Source: Polaribacter litorisediminis
GTDB taxonomy: Bacteria; Bacteroidota; Bacteroidia; Flavobacteriales; Flavobacteriaceae
Assembly (NCBI RefSeq): GCF_019968605.1
Contig: NZ_CP082966.1
Location: forward strand, 434,001 to 498,000
DNA length: 64,000 nucleotides
Reading direction: 5' to 3'
Position numbers and translations under genes: made by a program. The notes beneath the pieces were generated by a model. That model saw nothing but the letters and a program-made list of their open reading frames with translations, searched no databases and was not told where the DNA came from. Shown piece by piece: positions 51,773 to 59,474 of this stretch. Positions within the stretch are counted from its first letter, which is position 1, and each line of letters starts with the position of its first letter.

Positions 51773-53062
51773 ATGAAATTCAAGAATTCAAAAAAATTAT
51801 ATAACAAAGGATTGGTAAACTTGGTTGGGGCAGTAAATTCTCCAGTAAGAGCATTTTCATCCGTTGGTGGAAATCCGTTGTTTATCAAAAAAGCAAAAGG
51901 AAGTAAAATTACAGACGTAGACGGAAACGAATACATAGATTTGGTGCTTTCTTACGGTCCCATGATTTTAGGACATCGTCATAAAAAGGTTCAAAAAGCA
52001 ATAACAAAGGCCTTAAAGAATGGGTATTCGTTTGGAGCCTCGACAAAAAATGAAATCAAACTAGCAAAAATAGTTTGCGATGCTTTTCCAGGAATGGACA
52101 AAGTTCGTTTTGTGAATTCTGGCACCGAAGCGGTCTTAAGTGCAGTTCGTTTGGCAAGAGCATTTACAGGAAAAGATAAAATTATAAAATTTTCTGGTTG
52201 CTACCACGGGCATCAAGACTCATTATTAGTTGCAGCCGGTTCTGGCTTAGCAACTTTAAGTTTGCCAGGTTCTAAAGGTGTTCCGGAAGGAGCCGTAAAA
52301 AACACTTTAATTGCTACATATAATGATTTAGAAAGTGTAAAAAAGCATTTTGAGGAACATGATGATATTGCAGGTGTCATTATAGAGCCAATCTGTGGCA
52401 ATATGGGAGTTGTAATTCCGCAGAATAATTTTTTAAAAGAATTGAAAGCCTACATAGAAACCAAAGGAGCGCTATTAATTGCAGATGAGGTTATGACAGG
52501 TTTTCGTTCTAAATTTGGTGGTGCGCAAGAATTACTGGGGGTTACAGCAGATATTACTTGTTTAGGAAAGGTAATTGGTGGCGGTTTTCCTGTAGGAGCT
52601 TACGGAGCGAGAAATGAAATTATGCAAGAAGTTGCCCCTTTAGGAGGCATGTATCAAGCAGGAACGTTAAGTGGAAATCCGATTGCAATGGCAGGCGGAA
52701 TAGCAACTTTAACCGAAGTGAAGAGACAGAATCCGTATGATCAGTTTAATGAAACTGCGGCTATTTTAGAAGTGATTTTATTAGAGACTGCGAAAAAATA
52801 CAATGTAGATTTGGTTGTGAATCGTTTTGGTTCTATGATGAATCCATTTTTTACAAAAGAAAAAGTGACGAATTTTGCTGAAGCTCAGACTTCGGATACG
52901 AATAAGTTTGCGATTTTCTTTTGGGAAATGATTAAAAATGGTGTGTTTTTACCCCCAAGTCAATTTGAAGCTTGGTTTTTATCATCAGCAATTAAAGACA
53001 AAGACATTAAAAAAATAGCAGAGGCAGTTGATAAGGCCATGTTTGCAGTTTCAAAAATATAA
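51773..53062 (+). CDS. hemL: Glutamate-1-semialdehyde 2,1-aminomutase
   Basis: The 429-residue protein is full length. NSPVRAFSSVGGNPLF binds substrate, FVNSGTEAVLSAVRLARAFT and CYHGHQDSLLV follow, LLIADEVMTGFR binds the cofactor, and Lys266 in CLGKVIGGGFPVGA forms the PLP aldimine. It makes 5-aminolevulinate from the HemA product. It follows the GIY-YIG unit and precedes the PrcB-like gene by three bases. Confidence 0.97.
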   Translation: MKFKNSKKLYNKGLVNLVGAVNSPVRAFSSVGGNPLFIKKAKGSKITDVDGNEYIDLVLSYGPMILGHRHKKVQKAITKALKNGYSFGASTKNEIKLAKIVCDAFPGMDKVRFVNSGTEAVLSAVRLARAFTGKDKIIKFSGCYHGHQDSLLVAAGSGLATLSLPGSKGVPEGAVKNTLIATYNDLESVKKHFEEHDDIAGVIIEPICGNMGVVIPQNNFLKELKAYIETKGALLIADEVMTGFRSKFGGAQELLGVTADITCLGKVIGGGFPVGAYGARNEIMQEVAPLGGMYQAGTLSGNPIAMAGGIATLTEVKRQNPYDQFNETAAILEVILLETAKKYNVDLVVNRFGSMMNPFFTKEKVTNFAEAQTSDTNKFAIFFWEMIKNGVFLPPSQFEAWFLSSAIKDKDIKKIAEAVDKAMFAVSKI

Positions 53063-53065
53063 AAG

Positions 53066-53512
53066 ATGAAAACAGTGATCACGATTTTGTTTAGTTTGTT
53101 ACTAGTAGGTTGTCCTAAAAACCAAGAAGGAGGTTTTACGTCGCTGTCTAAAGGAAGTTTATTTGGAAATGGTGCGGAAGGATTTAAAAAAGAGAACCTT
53201 GTAATTTCTTCAAAACAAGAATGGAAATCTTTTTTATCAAAAATAGATACTACAAATAAAGTTTCTAACACATTTGAAAATGTAATTGATTTTTCAAAAG
53301 AAATGGTTCTTGTTTGTATGGATAAGGTTCGGAATTCAGGAGGATTTTCAGTTGAAATTATAGAAGTTACACAAGAAAAAGATACTGTATTCATTAAAAT
53401 AAAAAGAAAAGGTCCAAAACCCATGAGTATGGCAACTACTGTTATAAAGCAACCTTATCATATTGTGAAAATTAATAAGACAAATAAGGAAATAAAATTT
53501 CTAGAGTTATAA
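53066..53512 (+). CDS. PrcB-like lipoprotein in the heme operon
   Basis: The 148-residue protein has a lipoprotein signal ([16 protein letters not shown]). The mature part shows [20 protein letters not shown] and [14 protein letters not shown], then [14 protein letters not shown], which resembles the C-terminal domain of PrcB, a partner of the PrtP protease. The match is by pattern and recall. It starts three bases after hemL and ends five before hemE, so it is co-transcribed. A role in heme metabolism is not known; a lipoprotein is unexpected here. Confidence 0.7.
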   Translation: MKTVITILFSLLLVGCPKNQEGGFTSLSKGSLFGNGAEGFKKENLVISSKQEWKSFLSKIDTTNKVSNTFENVIDFSKEMVLVCMDKVRNSGGFSVEIIEVTQEKDTVFIKIKRKGPKPMSMATTVIKQPYHIVKINKTNKEIKFLEL

Positions 53513-53517
53513 AAATT

Positions 53518-54549
53518 ATGATTAAAAACGACTTATTTTTAAGAGCTTTACAAGGAGAAACTGTAGACAGGCCACCCGTTTGGATGATGCGTCAAGCAGG
53601 GAGATATTTACCAGAATTTCAGGTAATCAAAAAGAAATACGATTTTTTTACCCGCTGCAGAACACCAGAATTAGCATCAGAAATTACAGTGCAACCTATC
53701 AGAAGATATGGTATGGATGCTGCAATTTTATTTTCAGATATCTTGGTCATTCCGCAAGCAATGAATATTGAAGTGGAAATGAAACCCAATTTCGGACCTT
53801 ATTTACCAAATCCTATTCGCAATCAAAAAGATTTAGATCGCGTAATTGTTCCTGATGTTCATGAAACTTTGGGGTATGTAATCGAAGCTATAAAAGCTAC
53901 CAAAGAAAAGTTAAATGATGAGGTTCCGTTAATTGGTTTTGCTGGTTCACCTTGGACAATTTTATGTTATTGTGTACAAGGTCAGGGTTCTAAAAACTTT
54001 GATAAAGCAAAAGAATTATGTTTTACGAATCCTGTTGTTGCACATTCTTTACTTCAAAAAATTACAGACACAACAATTGCATATTTAAGGGCAAAAGTTG
54101 AAGCTGGTGTAAATGCTGTTCAGATATTTGATTCTTGGGGAGGAATGCTGTCTCCGATAGATTATCAAGAATTTTCTTGGCAATATATGCAGCAAATAAT
54201 TGATGCTTTAAAAGATAGCACACCCGTAATCGCATTCGGAAAAGGGTGTTGGTTTGCTTTGGATAAAATGGCAAAATCAGGCGCTTCTGCTTTGGGAGTA
54301 GATTGGACCTGTTCTGCCAGAAATGCACGTTATTTATCAGGAGGAAATATTACTTTACAGGGTAATTTTGATCCTTCAAGATTGTTATCGCCTCCATCAG
54401 AAATTAAGAAGATGGTACATCAAATGATCAATGATTTCGGAAAAGATAAATATATTGTAAATTTAGGTCACGGAATTTTACCAAATATTCCTGTAGAAAA
54501 TGCAAAAGCGTTTGTAGATGCTGTGAAAGAATATAAAAGCCCATCTTAA
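53518..54549 (+). CDS. hemE: Uroporphyrinogen decarboxylase
   Basis: The 343-residue protein has the HemE signatures [17 protein letters not shown] at the start, [34 protein letters not shown] and [17 protein letters not shown]. It turns uroporphyrinogen III into coproporphyrinogen III. It begins five bases after the PrcB-like gene. A palindromic repeat follows it. Confidence 0.97.
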   Translation: MIKNDLFLRALQGETVDRPPVWMMRQAGRYLPEFQVIKKKYDFFTRCRTPELASEITVQPIRRYGMDAAILFSDILVIPQAMNIEVEMKPNFGPYLPNPIRNQKDLDRVIVPDVHETLGYVIEAIKATKEKLNDEVPLIGFAGSPWTILCYCVQGQGSKNFDKAKELCFTNPVVAHSLLQKITDTTIAYLRAKVEAGVNAVQIFDSWGGMLSPIDYQEFSWQYMQQIIDALKDSTPVIAFGKGCWFALDKMAKSGASALGVDWTCSARNARYLSGGNITLQGNFDPSRLLSPPSEIKKMVHQMINDFGKDKYIVNLGHGILPNIPVENAKAFVDAVKEYKSPS

Positions 54550-54550
54550 T

Positions 54551-54622
54551 CTTCCCAAAGGGAAGAAAAACTTGTGGTTTTAAGTATGAGTTTCCTTTCC
54601 TTTGGAAAGGATTAAGGATAGG
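54551..54622. repeat. Palindromic repeat unit between hemE and the EI24 gene
   Basis: CTTCCCAAAGGGAAG (54551-54565) is a near-perfect palindrome, and CCTTTCC/GGAAAGG (54594-54600 and 54604-54610) forms a second stem, followed by ATTAAGGATAGGG. The unit looks like dispersed intergenic repeats of Flavobacteriaceae. It fills the gap; nothing else is seen in it. Confidence 0.65.
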
Positions 54623-54625
54623 GTA

Positions 54626-55384
54626 ATGATTAAAAACATCATTTTAGGGATTAAAGAATATGCAGGCGCTTTCGAATTGATTTCAAAACTAAAACTTTGG
54701 AAATATTTTGCCATTCCTATTTTGATAAGTATTGTTACAGCAATTTTTATAGGAATTGAAGCGTATGTTTTATCTGATAATGTAGGTGCATACATCAGTA
54801 ATATATGGACTTGGGATTGGGGTAAAGAAACATTTACATCCATTAGTAATTTTATAGGAGGTTTAATTGTATTAATAATTGGTTTAATTTTATATAAACA
54901 CATTATTATGGCTTTTTCAGCACCTTTTATGAGTCCTGTTTCAGAAAAAATTGAAAAACACTTTTACGGAGATGTAACGCATCTCTATAGAAAAACTACA
55001 AATACACAGCAATTAATTAGAGGAATCAGAATAAATATTAGAAATTTAATTAGAGAATTACTAATTACGTTACCTCTATTGTTATTAAAATTTATACCGA
55101 TTGTAAATATATTATCAACATTGGCTTTATTTTTTGTACAATCTTATTATGCTGGTTTTGGGAATATGGATTATACCTTAGAACGTCATTTTGATTATAA
55201 GAAAAGCGTTCATTTTGTTGATAAAAATAAAGGATATGCTATTGGAAATGGAATTGTTTTTATGTTATTTTTATTACTTCCGATTATTGGAATTATTCTT
55301 GTTTTACCATTATCGGTTACTGCAGCCTCAACAAGTACACTGAAAATTTTACACGGAAATCCTAAAATTGTTTATGAAAAATAA
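54626..55384 (+). CDS. EI24/CysZ-like membrane protein
   Basis: The start at 54626 (MIKNIILGIKEYAGAFEL) gives 252 residues; an upstream in-frame TTG lies inside the palindromic repeat and is rejected. Helices occur near residues 30-50, 72-97, 145-180 and 215-240. The family includes CysZ sulfate transport proteins and EI24, but here no sulfur genes are near. The motif AFSAPFMSPVSEKIEKHFYG is typical of the family. It lies in the heme cluster between hemE and hemF, a position seen in related genomes as far as I recall. Confidence 0.8.
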   Translation: MIKNIILGIKEYAGAFELISKLKLWKYFAIPILISIVTAIFIGIEAYVLSDNVGAYISNIWTWDWGKETFTSISNFIGGLIVLIIGLILYKHIIMAFSAPFMSPVSEKIEKHFYGDVTHLYRKTTNTQQLIRGIRINIRNLIRELLITLPLLLLKFIPIVNILSTLALFFVQSYYAGFGNMDYTLERHFDYKKSVHFVDKNKGYAIGNGIVFMLFLLLPIIGIILVLPLSVTAASTSTLKILHGNPKIVYEK

Positions 55385-55483
55385 ATTAGAGCTCAAAAAC
55401 AGATAATTTACCCAATAAAGAATTTATTAAATTAACAAATCCTTTTATAAATATCGGGAACACCTGCAAAATGTCAATAACCT

Positions 55484-55512
55484 CCTGCAAGGTTTCTTTT
55501 TAACCTTGTAGG
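55484..55512. repeat. REP-like palindrome upstream of the RAYT-hemF gene
   Basis: CCTGCAAGGTT (55484-55494) and AACCTTGTAGG (55502-55512) form an 11-base stem with one G-T pair and a seven-base loop. A third half-site (CACCTGCAAAATG) lies just upstream. The same core recurs inside the gene that follows at 56072-56202. Confidence 0.8.
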
Positions 55513-55532
55513 TGTTAAAAATTTAAAAATTA

Positions 55533-57161
55533 ATGAAATTAGAAATTTTAGAAAAAGATAAATATTATCATATTTTTAATAGAGGTATTAATGGTAATAC
55601 CATTTTTGACAGTGATGAAAATATGAGGTATTTTTTAACTTTAATAAACAAATATCTTTCAGGTAAAGTTTCTGTTTTATCTTATTGTTTACTAAAAAAT
55701 CATTATCATTTTTTAGTGAGAATTGATTGTGAAGGAGAAGAAGCAACTCAACTCTTTTCTAATTTATTAAATTCTTATGCAAAAGCATTTAATAAACAGC
55801 AAAAAAGAACAGGTAGTTTGTTTGAAAAACATTTCAAAAGAAAAAATATAACTACGGATGAATATTTGAAAAATAGTATTCTCTACATTCATAAAAACCC
55901 TCAAAATCATAATATAATTTCTGATTTTTCAAAGTATAAATTTTCTTCTTATAATGAAATTATAAATTTTAAATCAGATTTGATTTCTGTGGATGAAGTT
56001 ATTACGTTATTTGATGATAAAAACAATTTTATTTTTTGTCATAAAAATCCGATAATGGACGAAAAAGAAAACCTACAAGGTTCTGAAAACCTTGTAGGAA
56101 GTTCTGGAAAAGTTTCAGGAAGTTTTGAAAACCTTGCAGGAGAATATCAAGATAATTTTGGAAAGAATAAATATACCTACAAGGTTTTGGAAACCTTGCA
56201 GGACAAGTCACATAGATTGCAGGAAGTTCCAGAAAATTTCCAGGAAAACAATATTAGTCTTAAAAATAAATTCTACAAATACATAGAAAACCTTCAAGAT
56301 ACAATTACTTCTAAATTAGAAAAAGTTGATGGGAAAGCCAAGTTTGAAGAAGATCTTTGGGAGAGAAAAGAAGGAGGAGGAGGTAGAACGCGTGTTCTTG
56401 AAAATGGTGCTGTTTTTGAAAAAGGAGGTGTCAATATTTCTGCAGTTCATGGCGAATTACCAGAAGCCTTAAGAAATCAGTTTCAGGTAAAAGAAGGAAA
56501 TTTCTTTGCCTGTGGATTGAGTTTAGTGTTACATCCAATCAATCCTTTTGTGCCAACGGTGCATGCAAATTGGCGTTATTTCGAAATGTATGATGCAGAA
56601 GGAAATGTGGTAACACAATGGTTTGGTGGCGGACAAGATTTAACACCTTATTATTTATTTGATGAAGATGCTACTCATTTTCATGCTGTTTGTAAATCTG
56701 CTTGCGACAAACATCATTTAGAATTTTATCCGAAGTTTAAAAAAACCTGTGATGAATATTTTTGGAATTCACATAGAAACGAAGCACGTGGAATTGGTGG
56801 TTTATTCTTTGACTATTTAAAGGAAAACGAGGAGTTTTCTATTGAAGATCGATTCAATTTTGTGACAGAAGTCGGTAATAGCTTTTTAAATAGTTACGTT
56901 CCCATAGTTGAAAAAAGAAGAGGGTTTGAATTTACAAAAGAACATAAAGATTGGCAAGAAGTTAGAAGAGGTCGTTATGTAGAATTTAATTTGGTCCATG
57001 ATAGAGGAACTTTATTTGGCTTAAAAACAAACGGAAGAATTGAAAGTATTCTTATGAGTTTACCTCCAATAGTGCAATGGAAATACAATCATCATCCAGA
57101 AGAGAATTCAGAAGAAGCGAGACTTTTACATGTTTTGGCAAATCCTAAAGATTGGATTTAA
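55533..57161 (+). CDS. hemF: RAYT transposase fused in frame to coproporphyrinogen III oxidase (HemF)
   Basis: The 542-residue frame has two parts. Residues 1-174 are a REP-associated tyrosine transposase: YYHIFNRGINGNTIF, KNHYHFLVRI with the HUH pair His57/His59, and SYAKAFNK with Tyr82 as the likely nucleophile. Residues of about 244-542 are a full-length oxygen-dependent HemF: EGGGGRTRVLENGAVFEKGG, HPINPFVPTVHANWRYFE, WFGGGQDLTPYYLF and RGIGGLFFDYL. HemF converts coproporphyrinogen III to protoporphyrinogen IX. Linker residues 178-243 are encoded by REP-like palindromes and show ENLQG, ENLVG and ENLAG repeats. No ATG exists at the normal HemF start (codon 243 is CTT); the closest is Met175 at 56055. 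Whether one long protein or a separate HemF is made cannot be told. Confidence 0.9.
   Translation: MKLEILEKDKYYHIFNRGINGNTIFDSDENMRYFLTLINKYLSGKVSVLSYCLLKNHYHFLVRIDCEGEEATQLFSNLLNSYAKAFNKQQKRTGSLFEKHFKRKNITTDEYLKNSILYIHKNPQNHNIISDFSKYKFSSYNEIINFKSDLISVDEVITLFDDKNNFIFCHKNPIMDEKENLQGSENLVGSSGKVSGSFENLAGEYQDNFGKNKYTYKVLETLQDKSHRLQEVPENFQENNISLKNKFYKYIENLQDTITSKLEKVDGKAKFEEDLWERKEGGGGRTRVLENGAVFEKGGVNISAVHGELPEALRNQFQVKEGNFFACGLSLVLHPINPFVPTVHANWRYFEMYDAEGNVVTQWFGGGQDLTPYYLFDEDATHFHAVCKSACDKHHLEFYPKFKKTCDEYFWNSHRNEARGIGGLFFDYLKENEEFSIEDRFNFVTEVGNSFLNSYVPIVEKRRGFEFTKEHKDWQEVRRGRYVEFNLVHDRGTLFGLKTNGRIESILMSLPPIVQWKYNHHPEENSEEARLLHVLANPKDWI
56072..56098. repeat. REP-like palindrome within the RAYT-hemF linker
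   Basis: CCTACAAGGTT (56072-56082) and AACCTTGTAGG (56088-56098) are perfect complements with a five-base loop. They are translated in frame as ENLQGSENLVG. The core matches the copy upstream of the gene. Confidence 0.85.
56130..56202. repeat. Further REP-like elements in the RAYT-hemF linker
   Basis: AACCTTGCAGG occurs at 56130-56140 as a single half-site, and CCTACAAGGTT (56176-56186) with AACCTTGCAGG (56192-56202) makes another hairpin. Diverged pieces continue to about 56245. All are open in the hemF frame. Confidence 0.8.
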
Positions 57162-57167
57162 AAGAAA

Positions 57168-57196
57168 AAAGCAGGAACTAAGTTCCTGCTTTTTAG
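57168..57196. terminator. Terminator after RAYT-hemF, shared with the convergent porin gene
   Basis: GCAGGAAC and GTTCCTGC pair with a short loop, with A and T runs on each side. It ends the rightward heme arm. Confidence 0.85.
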
Positions 57197-57216
57197 ATTA
57201 ATTCAAATAATAATTA

Positions 57217-58536
57217 TTAGAAAGAAATTACGGCTTCTACAACTAAACCATTCATTTCTGCACCAGATAATATGTTAGACCAAACAGATGTATCAGAATT
57301 GTAAGATTGTTTTACATACTCAGCTTTTACAAGTACATTTTTTGTCATAAACCAACCAGCTCCAATATTTGTTCTTGTAATTTTTTGATCATTTGGTTTT
57401 GTTGTGCCAGAAGCATAACCTTCATTTCCGTTTACAGAATTATATCTACCTGCAACGTAGAATTGGCCTTGTTCACCAAATCTGTATAGAAGTTCAGTTC
57501 CTAGTTGTGTAAAAGAACCTTTTTCGTCTCCTTCGATTCTATTTCCTTTACTTGTTTCGTAAATTCCGAAGAATTCTAGGCCTTTATATTGTATAAATGG
57601 ATTAATTTGATATGAGGCATTGTTTTTAAAGCCTGGAGTAAATCTTCCAGAAAAATCTCCACTACCAGCTAAGTTACCACCAATATTTGCATTAAAAATA
57701 TTGTAATATCTTGATCCTGCTCTGTCTCCACTATACAAGTGATCTCCATTATTATAACCACTTTCACTAATAAAAGAACCTGTTAAACGAACTCTCAAAG
57801 CTTCGTTTACTTGACGATCGATACCTAATTTACCATAAAAAGTAACTTTTAAATCCTTTTCACCTAAAATAGCACCTGTACTTCTACTTGTAATGGTTTG
57901 ATCTACAGTTGGGTTTAACAACCCATTAGAGATACCAGCAACAAAAATATAGTCTTTTGGTTGCACATTAATTTCAATAAAAGGTTCAACAGTATAAGAA
58001 TCCATTAAATAGTTACCTACAAAAGGGTTGTAAATAGCCATGGCGTTATCAGACCTTCTAAAATGAGCATCACCATAATTTAATTGATCCACACCAATTC
58101 TTATTGTAGTTACATCCATAATATTCTTTAAAAAATCTTGTTTAATAAAGTTAAGTCTATCCATTTGTATATGCCCCCCTTTTACCCAAGTTTCATTATG
58201 ATGTCTAGATGAAAGAAAAGTTCTTAAATGCATTCTTACACCATCGGCCAATTGTACATCAAAATTTAAGTTAGCGGTTGGTAAATTTACATTTCCACCA
58301 ATTGCTGCTAGATTGTTAGCATCATTAGAATGATCCACTGCTTGAAATTGTATGGCAAAATCACCACCTACTCTTATTTTTACTTTTTCGAACTCTACAT
58401 TATTATCTTTTTTTGTTTCAAATACATTTAATCCATCATATCCTGCTTGCCTAAAATATTGTATTTCCTGTGCATTTGTATTTAACCAACCTAAGGTTAA
58501 AAGCAGCGCTAATAAAGTGTTTTTAATTGTTTTCAT
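57217..58536 (-). CDS. Porin-like outer-membrane beta-barrel protein
   Basis: The 439-residue protein has a signal peptide (MKTIKNTLLALLLTLGWLNTNAQ) and then strands of alternating polar and hydrophobic residues, ending in EMNGLVVEAVISF with the terminal Phe typical of outer-membrane proteins. FQAVDHSNDAN, LNFDVQLADGVRMHLRTF and GVDQLNYGDAHFRRSDNA fit porins of the OprO/OprP type, but a substrate cannot be given. It follows the YceI gene by 42 bases on the same strand, so the two may be an operon. Confidence 0.82.
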   Translation of the reverse strand: MKTIKNTLLALLLTLGWLNTNAQEIQYFRQAGYDGLNVFETKKDNNVEFEKVKIRVGGDFAIQFQAVDHSNDANNLAAIGGNVNLPTANLNFDVQLADGVRMHLRTFLSSRHHNETWVKGGHIQMDRLNFIKQDFLKNIMDVTTIRIGVDQLNYGDAHFRRSDNAMAIYNPFVGNYLMDSYTVEPFIEINVQPKDYIFVAGISNGLLNPTVDQTITSRSTGAILGEKDLKVTFYGKLGIDRQVNEALRVRLTGSFISESGYNNGDHLYSGDRAGSRYYNIFNANIGGNLAGSGDFSGRFTPGFKNNASYQINPFIQYKGLEFFGIYETSKGNRIEGDEKGSFTQLGTELLYRFGEQGQFYVAGRYNSVNGNEGYASGTTKPNDQKITRTNIGAGWFMTKNVLVKAEYVKQSYNSDTSVWSNILSGAEMNGLVVEAVISF

Positions 58537-58578
58537 AATTATTTAAGTTTATTATTGTAGTTTGTTATTTATTATTTA

Positions 58579-59145
58579 TTATTCGAATGTTAAATTAAAT
58601 GCTATGGTTATTTCATTTCCTGTTTTAATGGTTCCTAATAATGCTTTTGGAGGTTCGATTCCAAAGTCTGTCATTTTTAATTTATGACTTCCTTTTAATA
58701 TTATTGGTTTACCAGATTTGTTTATTTTCGTTTCTACAGCAACACTTTTGGTAACTCCTGCAATAGTTAAATCTCCAATTAACTTTATATCGATATGTTT
58801 TGCACCTTCATTTATAATTTCTCCTTTTTTGAAGATGAATGTAATGTTCGGATGATCTTCATACTTTAAAGCTTTATAAGTAAGCTTATCCATTAAGTTT
58901 TTTCCACTTTTTATGCTTATAACTTCTACAGATACATTTAAGGTTTCTATTTTTTGGTTATTTAGTTCGTTAGTAGCTAATTGCGCAACTGTTTTTTCAA
59001 CGATACTCTCCCAATCATGTAAAGTAGAAGTGCCATTTATAATGACTGTACTGGGTAATTTTATTTTTAAAATTTGGCTCTTCTCTTGCGCAGAAACCAT
59101 AAAAAATATTGGTAGTAATACTATTAATAAAATTATTTTTTTCAT
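58579..59145 (-). CDS. YceI family protein
   Basis: The 188-residue protein has a signal peptide (MKKIILLIVLLPIFFMVSAQ) and the YceI lipocalin-like fold: VIINGTSTLHDWES, YKALKYEDHPNITFIFKKG, LIGDLTIAGVTKSVAVE and LKMTDFGIEPPKALLGTIK. Members bind isoprenoid lipids in the periplasm. It is upstream of the porin-like gene. No cytochrome b561 gene, a usual partner, is seen. Confidence 0.92.
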   Translation of the reverse strand: MKKIILLIVLLPIFFMVSAQEKSQILKIKLPSTVIINGTSTLHDWESIVEKTVAQLATNELNNQKIETLNVSVEVISIKSGKNLMDKLTYKALKYEDHPNITFIFKKGEIINEGAKHIDIKLIGDLTIAGVTKSVAVETKINKSGKPIILKGSHKLKMTDFGIEPPKALLGTIKTGNEITIAFNLTFE

Positions 59146-59474
59146 CTGATTAATTATTTATAGTACAAAACTAATGGTATTACTTAGCTTAAATTATGAT
59201 AAAAATCATATGCTGTAAACAAAGTTTTTTCTGACTAAAAAGCACATTGAATATTAGGTGTTTAAATAATGTAAAAAGAAAAAAATATTTAGAAATTTAA
59301 TAATTTATAAAAAATAGCAGTTTTTTATCGGTTATATTTTACTATTTTCATAAAAAGTTTGTTTTTTTTATATATCATATAAAGTTAACTTTCTTTTTGT
59401 ATTATTTTTAAGTTCATATTTTATTAAAAATCATCGCTTTTTTGTATTTTTGCAATCCTTAAAATCATATATAA
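59146..59474. other. Intergenic region between divergent yceI and E2 genes
   Basis: About 330 very A/T-rich bases without a gene. It must hold promoters for both directions; on the right a -7 element is at 59445-59452. No hairpin or repeat of note. Confidence 0.5.
59445..59452 (+). promoter_or_regulatory. -7 element of the E2 gene
   Basis: TATTTTTG followed by CAATC is a strong match to the Bacteroidetes -7 box, 22 bases before the ATG. Confidence 0.5.

Noticed and set aside
56029..56211. Antisense frame in the RAYT-hemF linker
   Set aside because: It is explained by the palindromic repeats, which are open on both strands; it has no separate features.
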